This document shows positions 27,139-36,367 of a DNA stretch of 64,000 bases, one piece after another. A model generated the notes under the pieces. That model saw nothing but the letters and a program-made list of their open reading frames with translations, was not told the origin of the DNA and made no database searches. Position numbers and translations under genes: made by a program. The DNA is from Streptomyces beigongshangae (GTDB lineage: Bacteria > Actinomycetota > Actinomycetes > Streptomycetales > Streptomycetaceae), in assembly GCF_019710745.1 (NCBI RefSeq), contig NZ_JAHKJW010000015.1, positions 1-64,000 of the forward strand. Reading direction: 5' to 3'. How positions within the stretch are numbered: position 1 is the stretch's first letter; the number at the start of each line of letters is the position of its first letter.

Positions 27139-28095
27139 TCACCCGCCCCGGGTGAAGGTGCGCCGGTACTCGCCGGGCGTGGTGCCCAGGATGCGCCGGA
27201 AGTGCAGACGCAGGTTGGCGCCGGTGCCGAGCCCGATGTCGGCGGCTATCCGCTCGACGCTGCGCTGTGAGCGTTCGAGCAGTTCACGGGCCAGGTCGAT
27301 ACGGGCGCGCATCACCCACTGCATCGGCGTGCAGCCGGTCTCCTCGACGAAGCGCCGGGAGAACGTGCGCGGCGAGACCCCCGCCTGCCGCGCCAGTACG
27401 TCGAGGGTGAGGGGCTCGCCCAGCCGGTGCAGCGCCCACTCGCGGGTGGCGGCGAACCGCTCGCCGAGCGGTTCGGGGACGCTGCGCGGCACGTACTGGG
27501 CCTGGCCGCCGCTGCGGTAGGGGGCCGCGACCAGGCGCCGGGCCGCGTGGTTGGACGCGGCCACGCCGAGGTCGCCGCGCAGGATGTGCAGGCACAGGTC
27601 GATGCCCGAGGCGGCGCCGGCCGAGGTGAGCACGCTGCCCTCGTCGACGAACAGCACGTTCTCGTCGACCCGGACGAGCGGGTGCCGGGCCGCGAGCGCC
27701 CGCGTGTAGTGCCAGTGCGTCGTGGCGCGCCTGCCGTCGAGCAGGCCCGTGGCGGCGAGCGCGAAGGCGCCCGTGGAGATGGCGGCGAGCCGCGCGCCCC
27801 GGTCGTGGGCGGCGGTCAGCGCCTCGACGACGGCCGGCGGCGGGTCGTCGCGGTCGGGGAACCGGTAGCCGGGGACGAAGACCACGTCGGCCCACACCAG
27901 CGCGTCGAGACCGTGGGCGACGTGGTACGCGAGGCCGTCGCCGCCGGTCACGGGGCCGGGGGCCGCCCCGCACACCCGCACCTCGTACGGCATGCTCGCG
28001 CGGGTCGTGAAGACCTGCGCGGGGATGCCGACGTCGAGCGGCTTCGCGCCCTCCAGCACGAGGACGGCGACACGGTGCAGACGGGGCGCGGACAC
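27139..28095 (-). CDS. GlxA-type AraC-family transcriptional regulator
   Basis: 318 aa from GTG 28095. The N-terminal 170 residues form a DJ-1/PfpI (glutamine amidotransferase-like) domain with ISTGAFALAATGLLDGRRAT; the nucleophile position normally Cys is Ser here, so it is a sensor fold, not an enzyme. The C-terminal AraC DNA-binding domain reads LARQAGVSPRTFSRRFVEET and IAADIGLGTGANLRLHFRR. It is upstream of gap in the same orientation, and divergent from htpG. Ligand and targets are unknown. Confidence 0.92.
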   Translation of the reverse strand: MSAPRLHRVAVLVLEGAKPLDVGIPAQVFTTRASMPYEVRVCGAAPGPVTGGDGLAYHVAHGLDALVWADVVFVPGYRFPDRDDPPPAVVEALTAAHDRGARLAAISTGAFALAATGLLDGRRATTHWHYTRALAARHPLVRVDENVLFVDEGSVLTSAGAASGIDLCLHILRGDLGVAASNHAARRLVAAPYRSGGQAQYVPRSVPEPLGERFAATREWALHRLGEPLTLDVLARQAGVSPRTFSRRFVEETGCTPMQWVMRARIDLARELLERSQRSVERIAADIGLGTGANLRLHFRRILGTTPGEYRRTFTRGG

Positions 28096-28233
28096 GGGAA
28101 GAGGCTACGCGGGACGTGACGCCGGTACGCCCACCGCCCGGACCGGGTGACTGGTCACGGAACGCGGTCTTCTTTATTAAAGTGGCGGCGCAAGCCATCG
28201 GTGATCCACGGACTAGTGAGGTATGCGCGAACC

Positions 28234-30135
28234 ATGCCGGCTGAAACGTTTGAGTTCCAGGTAGAGGCCCGTCAGCTGCTCCAGCTGATGATCCATTCCA
28301 TCTACTCGAACAAGGACGTCTTCCTTCGTGAACTCGTCTCCAACGCCTCCGACGCGCTGGACAAGCTGCGTCTGGCCGCGCTGCGGGACGACTCGCTCGA
28401 CGCGGACGTCTCCGACCTGCACATCGAGCTGGAGGCCGACCCGGACGCCCGTACCCTGACGGTGCGGGACAACGGCATCGGGATGTCGTACGACGAGGTC
28501 GGGCAGCTCATCGGCACGATCGCCAACTCGGGCACCGCCGAATTCCTGCGGGAGCTGCGGAAGGCGCAGGACGACGCCGGGGCCGAAGGGCTGATCGGGC
28601 AGTTCGGCGTCGGCTTCTACTCCGGCTTCATGGTGGCGGACGAGGTCACCCTGCTGACCCGGCGCGCGGGGGAGGCGAAGGGCACCCGCTGGACGTCCCG
28701 CGGTGAGGGCACGTACACCCTGGAGGAGGCTGACGACGCGCCGCAGGGCACCTCGGTCACGCTGCACCTCAAGCCGGCCGACCCCGAGAACCAGCTGCAC
28801 GACTACACCTCCGAGTGGAAGATCAGGGAGGTGGTCAAGCGCTACTCGGACTTCATCACCTGGCCGGTCCGGCTGGTCGGCCGGCCGGACGGCGAGGACG
28901 GGGAGCCGGCCGGGCCCGAGACGCTGAACTCGATGAAGGCGCTGTGGGCGCGCTCGCGCGACGAGGTGTCCGAGGACGAGTACCACGAGCTGTACAAGCA
29001 CATCAGCCACGACTGGCGCGAGCCGCTGGAGACCGTCCCGCTGCAGGCCGAGGGGACGTTCGAGTACCAGGCGCTGCTCTTCGTCCCGTCGCACGCCCCG
29101 CAGGACCTGTTCACCCAGGACTTCAAGCGGGGGCTGCAGCTGTATGTGAAGCGCGTGTTCATCATGGACGACTGCGAGGCGCTGCTGCCGCCGTACCTCC
29201 GGTTCGTCAAGGGCGTGGTCGACGCGCAGGACCTCTCGCTGAACGTGTCCCGCGAGATCCTCCAGCAGGACCGGCACATCCGGATGATGCAGCGGCGGCT
29301 GACGAAGAAGGTGCTGTCGTCGGTCAAGAGCATGATGGCCGGTGACACCGAGCGCTACACCACGTTCTGGCGGGAGTTCGGCGCGGTGCTGAAGGAAGGG
29401 CTGATCACCGACTCCGACAACCGCGACGCCCTCCTCGCGGTGTCGTCGTTCGCGACGACGCACGGCGAGGACGGGACGACGACGCTCGCACAGTACGTGG
29501 AGCGCATGCGGGACGGCCAGGAGGAGATCTACTACATCACCGGTGAGTCCCGGCAGAGCATCGACAACTCGCCGCACATGGAGGCGTTCCGGGACCGCGG
29601 CATCGAGGTGCTGCTGCTCACGGACCCCGTCGACGAGGTGTGGGTGGACGCGGTGGGCGAGTTCGAGGGCAAGCGCCTGCAGTCGATCGCCAAGGGGGAG
29701 ATCGACCTGGGTGCGCAGGGGGACGAGAAGTCCGAGAGCGAACGGGAGCAGCAGGCCGAGGAGTTCGCGGAGCTGCTCGGCTGGGTGAAGGAGCAGCTGG
29801 CCGAGGACGTCAAGGAGGTCCGGCTGTCGACGCGGCTGACGGTGTCGCCGGCCTGTGTCGTCGCGGACGCCCATGACATGACCCCGGCGCTGGAGAACAT
29901 GTACCGGGCCATGGGCCAGGAGGTGCCCCGCACCAAGCGCATCCTCGAACTCAACCCCGGCCACGGGCTGGTGAAGGGCCTGAACCAGGCGTACAAGGAG
30001 CGCGAGGACCGCTCCGGCCTCACCGAGACCGCCGAACTGCTCCACACCCTGGCCGTCCTGGCGGAGGGGGGCCGCCCGGCCGACCCCGCGGGCTTCGTGA
30101 AGGCGGTGGCGGACCGCCTGGAGCGCACCCTGTGA
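28234..30135 (+). CDS. htpG: Molecular chaperone HtpG (Hsp90)
   Basis: 633 aa from ATG 28234, full length for bacterial Hsp90. N-terminal ATPase motifs are present: [26 protein letters not shown] and [13 protein letters not shown]. The middle domain has [20 protein letters not shown] and [13 protein letters not shown]; the C-terminal dimerisation region follows. It assists folding of client proteins in the cytoplasm. No HspR (HAIR) or CIRCE site was found upstream. The gene is monocistronic and ends facing a convergent symporter. Confidence 0.97.
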
Positions 30136-30169
30136 CCGGGCCCGGGCCCGCGGCGGAACACTGACGGCG

Positions 30170-30185
30170 CCCGGACCGGTCCGGG
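30170..30185. terminator. Convergent hairpin between htpG and the symporter
   Basis: CCCGGACCGGTCCGGG is a perfect 16-bp palindrome lying between two convergent gene ends; flanking G/C bases can extend it. No T tract follows. Confidence 0.5.
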
Positions 30186-30216
30186 GCGTCCACGGTCCGC
30201 CGGGCCGGCCGCGGGG

Positions 30217-31176
30217 TCAGCGTGCCCGGCGTGACAGCCAGGCGGCGGCGAGGGCGCCGGAGATGTTGTGCCAGACGGAGAAGACCGCGGCGGGGAGCGC
30301 GGCCAGCGGGCTGAAGTGGGCGGTGGCCAGTGAGGCGGCCAGCCCCGAGTTCTGCATACCGACCTCGAAGGCCATGGCGCGGCTCGCGGGTTCGCCCAAC
30401 CGGCTGAGCCGTCCCGCGCCGTAGCCCAGGGCCAGGCCGAGACCGTTGTGCAGCACGACGGCGACGAACACCAGCAGCGCGGCCGACCTGATGGCGTCGG
30501 CGCTGCCCGCCACGACCACGGTCACGATCACACCGATGGTCACGGCGGACAGCCAGGGCAGCGCCGGCAGGGCCCGCTCCACGTGGCGGCCCGCCAGGAG
30601 CCGTACGGCCAGGCCCGCGACGACCGGCAGCAGTACGGTCTTGAGGATGTCGGTGACCATGGAGCCGGCGTCGACGGGCAGGTACTCGCCCGCCAGCAGC
30701 AGGGTCAGCGGCGGGGTGACCAGCGGGGCCACGAGCGTGGAGACGGTGGCCACGGAGACGGACAGCGCGACGTCACCGCGGGCCAGGTACGTGACCACGT
30801 TGGAGGCGGTGCCGCTGGGGGCGCAGCCGACGAGGATGACGCCCGCCGCGAGCTGCGGGGGGAGCTGCAGCAGATGGGCGACGGCCCAGCCGAGCCCCGG
30901 CATGATCACGTAGTGTGCGACCAGCCCGAGGGCCACCGCCCAGGGCCGCCGGACGACTCCGCGGAAGTCCTGCGGGGTCATCGTGATGCCCATGCAGAAC
31001 ATCACCACGCCCAGGAGATACGGCACCGACTCGCCCCAGCCGGTGAAACCGCCCGGGAGCAGCAGACCGAGGGCGCCCGCGGCGAGGACCAGGACGGGGA
31101 AGACGATGACGGCGCGGCGCGCGGAGCGGTCGCCGGTGGTGCGGCCGGTGTCGGATTCGGGTTGTTCTGTACTCAC
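30217..31176 (-). CDS. Bile acid:sodium symporter (BASS) family transporter
   Basis: 319 aa from GTG 31176; a TTG 12 codons upstream is possible but neither start has a clear ribosome site. About nine or ten membrane helices and the family blocks VVMFCMGITMTPQDFRG, GCAPSGTASNVVTYLARGDVALSV and FEVGMQNSGLAASLA identify it. BASS proteins carry organic anions, such as pantoate, 2-keto acids or sulfonates, with sodium. The cargo cannot be read. Confidence 0.92.
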   Translation of the reverse strand: MSTEQPESDTGRTTGDRSARRAVIVFPVLVLAAGALGLLLPGGFTGWGESVPYLLGVVMFCMGITMTPQDFRGVVRRPWAVALGLVAHYVIMPGLGWAVAHLLQLPPQLAAGVILVGCAPSGTASNVVTYLARGDVALSVSVATVSTLVAPLVTPPLTLLLAGEYLPVDAGSMVTDILKTVLLPVVAGLAVRLLAGRHVERALPALPWLSAVTIGVIVTVVVAGSADAIRSAALLVFVAVVLHNGLGLALGYGAGRLSRLGEPASRAMAFEVGMQNSGLAASLATAHFSPLAALPAAVFSVWHNISGALAAAWLSRRAR

Positions 31177-31354
31177 CGTGAGAGACAACGCCTGGTCAGG
31201 GCCATGACGCAAGGGCGTCTCGCGATGTGATCACCGCCGCGGGAACGGCGCCCCACCGGTACGCCCACAGGGGGGACCTCCCCGTTCGCGTCCTGAGGAC
31301 CGGCCGGGACCCGGCGCACCGGACCGTGGGCCGGCGGCGGGCAGGACTCCGGCT

Positions 31355-31380
31355 CGACGCGAAAAGCGCGACGCGAAAAG
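31355..31380 (+). repeat. Two 12-bp direct repeats, 14-bp period
   Basis: CGACGCGAAAAG occurs at 31355-31366 and 31369-31380, in the 260-bp divergent region between the symporter and the VOC gene. A-rich tails in a G+C-rich gap are unusual and may mark a regulator site. Confidence 0.5.
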
Positions 31381-31439
31381 AATGAGGCGTGCGGGGCGCC
31401 CGGATGCGTGAGAACCGGTGGCGGGGCAAAGCTGTAGGT

Positions 31440-31814
31440 ATGACTGCGACGCTCGGTGGCTTCGTCCTCGGTACCCCCGACCCTCCCGCGCTGGCCGACT
31501 TCTACCGGGCCCTGCTGGGCTGGCAGGAAGTCGACCGGGAGCCGGAGTGGGTCAGCCTGAGGGCCCCGGACGGGGAACGCCCCGCCCTCAGCTTCCAGCT
31601 GGAGGCCGATCACATCGCCCCCACGTGGCCGCAGCGCCCGGGCACCCAGCAGATGCAGGCGCACCTGGACCTGCGGGTCGACGATCTGGAGGCGGAGACC
31701 GAACGGGCCTGCGCCCTGGGTGCGACGCTGGAGGAGTACCAGCCCCAGAAGGACGTACGGGTCCTGCGCGACCCGCACGGCCATCCGTTCTGCTTCTTCC
31801 TCCCGGGCGCCTGA
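31440..31814 (+). CDS. VOC-superfamily (glyoxalase/bleomycin-resistance-like) protein
   Basis: 124 aa from ATG 31440, one pair of beta-alpha-beta-beta-beta repeats. LGGFVLGTPDPPALADFYRALLGWQ and HLDLRVDDLEAETERACALGA are diagnostic, and the C-terminal RDPHGHPFCFF is typical of actinobacterial VOC proteins. Potential metal ligands are only partly present, so an enzyme or a sequestering protein are both possible. Confidence 0.88.
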   Translation: MTATLGGFVLGTPDPPALADFYRALLGWQEVDREPEWVSLRAPDGERPALSFQLEADHIAPTWPQRPGTQQMQAHLDLRVDDLEAETERACALGATLEEYQPQKDVRVLRDPHGHPFCFFLPGA

Positions 31815-31856
31815 GCGCCGTCGGCGCGGTCGCCGGGCCGCGTCCTGGAGCCAGGT

Positions 31857-31874
31857 TGGTAACAGCTGTTACCA
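31857..31874. promoter_or_regulatory. Perfect 18-bp palindrome, probable toxin-antitoxin operator
   Basis: TGGTAACAGCTGTTACCA is exactly self-complementary and ends 8 bases before the antitoxin ATG. Autoregulation at such palindromes by ribbon-helix-helix antitoxins is standard. Its A+T content stands out from the surrounding sequence. Confidence 0.75.
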
Positions 31875-31881
31875 TCCGGGT

Positions 31882-32121
31882 ATGGCGAAGACACAACTGG
31901 GCGCACGCGTGGATCAGGACGTCGCGGAACTCGCGCGCAAGCGCGCCGCCGACCTGGGGCTGAGCATCGGGGACTACCTCGCCCGGCTCGTCCAGGACGA
32001 TGCCGGGGGCCTGCGCGCCCACGCCGTGGAGGCCGCCGCGCGCTTCCTGGCCGACCACCAGGCGGTCTTCGACGAGGCGGAGGACGCCCGGCGGACGTCC
32101 GGGGGAGTACGCGCGGCCTGA
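31882..32121 (+). CDS. Antitoxin-like DNA-binding protein (RHH-type)
   Basis: 79 aa from ATG 31882. The N-terminal 40 residues (LGARVDQDVAELARKRAADL, then GLSIGDYLARLVQDDA) fit a ribbon-helix-helix antitoxin; the acidic C-terminal tail would wrap the toxin. The stop and the next ATG overlap (TGATG), the classic arrangement of antitoxin then toxin. A perfect palindrome overlaps the promoter side of the start. It should neutralise the Doc-like product and repress the pair. Confidence 0.75.
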   Translation: MAKTQLGARVDQDVAELARKRAADLGLSIGDYLARLVQDDAGGLRAHAVEAAARFLADHQAVFDEAEDARRTSGGVRAA

Positions 32122-32498
32122 TGGACCTGCACATCGACGTCGCCTGGATCCTGCAGGTCGCCGAGGCGGCCGGCGCGGACGACCCCGCGCCCGACGACTA
32201 CGGGGTACCGGTCTCGGCGGTCGCGCGCCACCGGGCCGAGCTGTTCGAGCAGCCCGTCTACGACGGCCCCTACGCCAAGGCCGCCGCCCTGGTGCACACC
32301 CTGGGCCGGTGCCGCTGGCTGGAGCGCTCCAACCTGGCGGTGGCCGCCGCGACCGGCGTGATGTACCTCGACGCCGCGGGAATCTCCGTCAAGCCCGCCC
32401 GCGAGGACGCCGTCGCCCTCAAGGACCTGCTGCTCGACCCCGCCTGCACCGCCGGGAGGATCGCCGTGCTGCTGCGCACCTGGCCCACCACCACCTGA
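32121..32498 (+). CDS. Doc/Fic-like toxin with degenerate catalytic motif
   Basis: 125 aa. Length and helical pattern match the Doc-like proteins common in Streptomyces: an N-terminal DLHIDVAWIL, then KAAALVHTLGRCRWLERSNLAVAAATGVMYLDAAG. In true Fic/Doc enzymes that last region carries HxFxDGNxR; here it reads RCRWLERSN, keeping only an Asn. It may be inactive as an AMP- or phosphotransferase, or use other residues. Translation is coupled to the antitoxin. A non-toxic domesticated role is possible. Confidence 0.65.
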   Translation: MDLHIDVAWILQVAEAAGADDPAPDDYGVPVSAVARHRAELFEQPVYDGPYAKAAALVHTLGRCRWLERSNLAVAAATGVMYLDAAGISVKPAREDAVALKDLLLDPACTAGRIAVLLRTWPTTT

Positions 32499-32622
32499 CC
32501 TCCCGGTCGGCCCGGCACCGACGGAGCCGGCCGACGGCGGTCCGGAGCAGCCCGCCGACGGACGGCGGACGGACGGCGGGCCGGGAGTGCCCGTGCCGCG
32601 GGCGCCGGGCCGCCAGCGCCGC

Positions 32623-33339
32623 TCAGACGAACTGCCGCACCACCAGCACGGTCGCGCCGGCCACCGACACCGCCATGGCGACGGCGCGGGTGCGCCGCAC
32701 GTCCAGGTGACGGCCCAGGGGACGGGAGAGCAGCAGGCCCGCCAGGGCGGCGGGGGCGAGCAGCGCGCCGCGCCGCAGGGAGTGCGCGCCGACGGCACCG
32801 GTCGCCGCCAGCGCCGCCAGGCTCATCAGCGAGCCCACGAGGAAGAAGGTGCTCATCGTGGCGCGCAGCCTGGCCCCGGTGAGCCGCTGCCACACCATCG
32901 CCATCGGCGGGCCGCCGATGGACGTCGCCGTGCCCATCAGCCCCGACGCCAGGCCGGCCAGCAGCACCGAGGACCGCCGCTCCCGGGGAACGAAGCCGGC
33001 GACGCTCAGCACGACACCGCCGAGCACGACGGCGCCGATGAGCAGCGCGAGGTACCGGGCGGGCAGCAGCGCCACGAGGAGGGCGCCCGCCAGCACCCCC
33101 GGCACCCGTCCCACCAGAGCCCAGCCGCAGCCCCGCAGGTCCGCCCCGCGGTGTTCGCGCGCCACGACCGCCGCCGTCACCCCGGTGGCGAGCAGCAGCA
33201 CCACCGCCGGGGCCAGGGACGGGTCGACGAGGGCGAACACCGGCGCCGCGATCATGCCGAGGCCGAAGCCGATGGACACCTGAAGCAGCGTGCCGATCCC
33301 CACCGTGAGGGAGAGCAGGGCGAACTCCGCCCCGCTCAT
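32623..33339 (-). CDS. TauE/SafE-family membrane exporter
   Basis: 238 aa from ATG 33339, which overlaps the stop of the ATPase gene (ATGA). About eight membrane helices; conserved SIGFGLGMIAAPVFALV near the start and GLMGTATSIGGPPMAMVW in the middle are TauE/SafE hallmarks. The family exports sulfite, sulfoacetate or other organic anions. As last gene of a peptide-type ABC operon it may expel a leaving group released from the imported substrate, for example sulfite from a sulfonated compound. Confidence 0.9.
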   Translation of the reverse strand: MSGAEFALLSLTVGIGTLLQVSIGFGLGMIAAPVFALVDPSLAPAVVLLLATGVTAAVVAREHRGADLRGCGWALVGRVPGVLAGALLVALLPARYLALLIGAVVLGGVVLSVAGFVPRERRSSVLLAGLASGLMGTATSIGGPPMAMVWQRLTGARLRATMSTFFLVGSLMSLAALAATGAVGAHSLRRGALLAPAALAGLLLSRPLGRHLDVRRTRAVAMAVSVAGATVLVVRQFV

Positions 33340-34388
33340 GCCCACGCGGACTCCGCCTCCAGCGGGAAGTGGCACAGCGCCGTGTGCGGGTCGGACGCCT
33401 CCCGCGCCCGCCGGACGACGAGCGGCGGCGCCTCGGCGGCGCACAGGTCCTCGGCACGCGGGCACCGGGTGCGGAAGCGGCAGCCGGAGGGGATGTCGAA
33501 GGGCGAGGGGATCTCCCCCTTCAGCTGGATCTCCCGGTCACCGCCGGCGTACGAGGCGTCCAGCACCGGGGCGGCCGACATCAGGGCCGCCGTGTAGGGG
33601 TGCTGAGGCCGGTCGAACACGTCCTCGGTTTCGCCGTGCTCGATGACCTTGCCCAGGTACATCACGGTCACCCGGTCGGAGATGTACCGCACCACCGAGA
33701 GGTCGTGGGAGATGAAGACGTAGGCCACCCCCAGGCGCTCGCGCAGTTCCGACAGGACGTTCAGGACCTGGGCCTGTACCGACAGGTCCAGGGCGGAGAC
33801 CGGTTCGTCGCAGACGATGAGGTCGGGGTCCAGGGCCAGCGCGCGGGCGATGCCGATGCGCTGGCGCTGTCCGCCGGAGAACTCGTCGGGATAGCGGTGG
33901 GCGTCGCCGTCGCGCAGCCCGACCAGGGACAGCAGTTCGCGGACGCGTTTCTCCCGGGCCTTCGCACCGGGCACGACGTCCCGGTGCGTACGCCAGGGCT
34001 CGCTGATCAGGTCGGCGGCCGACATGCGGGCGTTGAGCGAGGCGAAGGGGTCCTGGAAGACCATCTGGACGCGGCGGCGCCAGGCCAGCAGGTCCTTGCC
34101 GCGCAGGGCGAAGGGGTCGGTGCCGTCGAACCGCACCGTGCCAGCGTCGGGGCGTTCCAGACCGAGCAGCACCCGGGCGAGGGTGGACTTGCCGCACCCC
34201 GACTCGCCGACGAGTCCGAGGGTCTCGCCCTTGCCGAGCCGCAGGTCCACCCCGTCCAGGGCGGTCAGCCGGCGGCGTCCGCCGCCGAAGGTCTTGGTGA
34301 CGCCGCGGACCTCCAGCAGGGGCGGGGGCACCTCGGGGCCGTCGGCGCGGGGTGCGTCGGTGGCGGAGCCGGAGCGGATCTCAGGCAC
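33336..34388 (-). CDS. Peptide/nickel-type ABC transporter ATP-binding protein (DppF-like)
   Basis: 350 aa from GTG 34388, which overlaps the end of the upstream ATPase. Walker A is GESGCGKST, the signature is FSGGQRQR, and Walker B is LIVCDEPVSALD. The C-terminal oligopeptide-type cysteine region GCRFRTRCPRAEDLC is present, marking the Opp/Dpp family. Together with the next gene it forms the ATPase heterodimer of the importer. Confidence 0.93.
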   Translation of the reverse strand: MPEIRSGSATDAPRADGPEVPPPLLEVRGVTKTFGGGRRRLTALDGVDLRLGKGETLGLVGESGCGKSTLARVLLGLERPDAGTVRFDGTDPFALRGKDLLAWRRRVQMVFQDPFASLNARMSAADLISEPWRTHRDVVPGAKAREKRVRELLSLVGLRDGDAHRYPDEFSGGQRQRIGIARALALDPDLIVCDEPVSALDLSVQAQVLNVLSELRERLGVAYVFISHDLSVVRYISDRVTVMYLGKVIEHGETEDVFDRPQHPYTAALMSAAPVLDASYAGGDREIQLKGEIPSPFDIPSGCRFRTRCPRAEDLCAAEAPPLVVRRAREASDPHTALCHFPLEAESAWA

Positions 34389-35394
34389 GGGCGAGCTCCT
34401 CGGAGAAGTGGCAGGCGGCCGAGCGTCCGTCGCCCGACGCGCGCAGGGGCGGCCGTTCCCGCACACAGCGCTCGCGCACCAGCGGGCAGCGGTCCTGGAA
34501 GACGCATCCGGACGGCACCGCGCTCAGCTCGGGCGGGCTGCCGGGCACGGCGGGCAGGGGACGCCCGCGTACGGCGTGTTCCGGGACCGAGTCGAGCAGT
34601 CCCCGGGTGTAGGGGTGGCGGGGCCGGGAGAACACCTCGCGCACGGGTCCCTCCTCGACGACGGTGCCCGCGTACATCACGACGACGTCGTCCGCGCGCT
34701 GGGCGACCACGGCCAGGTCGTGGGTGATCAGGACGACGGCCATCTCCCGCTCGTCCTGGAGGTCCCGCAGCAGCCGCATGATCTGCGCCTGCACGGTCAC
34801 GTCCAGCGCGGTGGTGGGTTCGTCGGCGATGAGCACGTCGGGGTCGAGGGCGACGGCCATCGCGATGAGCAGCCGCTGCCGCATGCCGCCGGAGAACTGG
34901 TGCGGGTAGGAGCGGGCCCGCTCCCGTGGCTCGGGGATGCCCACGCGGGTCATCAGCTCGATCGCCTTCTCCCGGGCCTCGCGCCGGGACAGGCCGCGGT
35001 GGATGCGGAAGGGTTCGCCGATCTGCCGGCCGACCGGCTGGACCGGGTTGAGGGCGGTCAGGGCGTCCTGGAAGACGATCGACAGGACGGGGCCGGCGAG
35101 CTTGCGGCGTTCCGCCGGGCTCATCCGCAGCGTGTCGCTGCCCCTGACCCGGACGGCGCCGCCGGTCACCTCGGCCGCCGGGTCGAGCAGCCCCACGACC
35201 GACAGCGCGGTCATCGACTTGCCGCAGCCCGACTCGCCGAGCAGGGCGAGGGTGCGGCCGCGGCGGACGCTGAAGCTGACACCGTCGACGGCGCGCAGCC
35301 GCCCGGAGGGCGTGCTCAGGTCGACGCAGAGCCCCTCGACGTCGAGGGCGGGGGTGTCCGCGGAGGGGGCCGCGGGTACGGCGGTGGTCGTCAC
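34381..35394 (-). CDS. Peptide/nickel-type ABC transporter ATP-binding protein (DppD-like)
   Basis: 337 aa from GTG 35394 (GTGA overlap with the permease). Walker A GESGCGKSM, signature FSGGMRQR, Walker B VLIADEPTTALD and the C-terminal GCVFQDRCPLVRERC segment are clear. It is the partner ATPase of the DppF-like protein and powers import through the two adjacent permeases. Confidence 0.93.
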   Translation of the reverse strand: MTTTAVPAAPSADTPALDVEGLCVDLSTPSGRLRAVDGVSFSVRRGRTLALLGESGCGKSMTALSVVGLLDPAAEVTGGAVRVRGSDTLRMSPAERRKLAGPVLSIVFQDALTALNPVQPVGRQIGEPFRIHRGLSRREAREKAIELMTRVGIPEPRERARSYPHQFSGGMRQRLLIAMAVALDPDVLIADEPTTALDVTVQAQIMRLLRDLQDEREMAVVLITHDLAVVAQRADDVVVMYAGTVVEEGPVREVFSRPRHPYTRGLLDSVPEHAVRGRPLPAVPGSPPELSAVPSGCVFQDRCPLVRERCVRERPPLRASGDGRSAACHFSEELARA

Positions 35395-36353
35395 GGGATC
35401 ATCTCCGGAGGTACGGCGGCGGAGGCACCGCGGCGCTTGACGGGCAGCGTCAGCCGCCAGCGCTGCGCCGGGTCGGTGGCGATACGGGCCCAGGCGGCGA
35501 GGACCGTGGCGGACACCGTCGTCAGGACGATGGCCAGCCCCGGGAGCACGGTGATCCACCAGGCGGTCTGCAGGTACTGCCGTCCCTGGGCCACCATCAG
35601 GCCCCAGCTGACGTCCGGGGGCTGGATGCCGATGCCGAGGAAGCTCAGGGAGGACTCGGTGAGCATGACGAAGCAGAAGTCCAGGGTGGCGACCGTCAGC
35701 AGCGTCGGCAGGGCGATCGGCAGGATGTGCCGGCGGATGATCTCCCGGCCGGGGGTGCCGAAGGTGCGGGCCGCGTCGACGAACAGGCGGCTGCGCAGCT
35801 CGGCGGCCTCCGCCCGCGCGGTGCGCAGGTACACCGGGATGCGGGCCACCGCGAGGATCAGTACGAGGTTCAGCGCGCTGGGCGAGAAGACGTACAGCAC
35901 GACCACCGCGACCAGCAGCGAGGGGAAGCTGAGGATCACGTCGGCGACGCGCATCGCGACGCTCTCCCGGCGGCCCCCGTGGTAGCCGGCCCACAGGCCG
36001 AGGGCCGAGCCGATCAGCAGCGAGCACAGCACGGCCGGGACCGCCACGGACAGGGTCGTCGCGGCGGCGTCGACCAGGCGGGCCAGCACGCTGCGTCCCA
36101 GGACGTCGGTGCCGAGGAGCCCGTACACCCCCTCGCCCAGGGACGGCGGCCGCAGGGAGGCGTCCAGGTCCTGCCGCTGCGCGCGGTCGCCGATGACGAG
36201 GCGGCCGAAGAGCGCCACCAAGGTGGTCACGGCGAGGACGACGGCCGCGGCGGACGCCGCGCGGTCGCGGCCCAGCATCCGCCACCAGCTCGGCCGGTGG
36301 CGCGCGGGGGCGGGGGAGGTGCCGTCCGCGCCGGCGGGTTCTTCACGGGTCAT
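35391..36353 (-). CDS. ABC transporter permease (DppC-like)
   Basis: 320 aa from ATG 36353, with GAAGGA 8 bases upstream; a GTG at 36371 overlapping the dppB-like stop would add six residues. It has about six membrane helices and the EAA loop RTARAEAAELRSRLFVDAAR. The family channel domain GTDVLGRSVLARLVDAAATTL is conserved. It pairs with the DppB-like permease. Confidence 0.92.
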   Translation of the reverse strand: MTREEPAGADGTSPAPARHRPSWWRMLGRDRAASAAAVVLAVTTLVALFGRLVIGDRAQRQDLDASLRPPSLGEGVYGLLGTDVLGRSVLARLVDAAATTLSVAVPAVLCSLLIGSALGLWAGYHGGRRESVAMRVADVILSFPSLLVAVVVLYVFSPSALNLVLILAVARIPVYLRTARAEAAELRSRLFVDAARTFGTPGREIIRRHILPIALPTLLTVATLDFCFVMLTESSLSFLGIGIQPPDVSWGLMVAQGRQYLQTAWWITVLPGLAIVLTTVSATVLAAWARIATDPAQRWRLTLPVKRRGASAAVPPEMIP

Positions 36354-36367
36354 GGTGCTTCCTTCGC

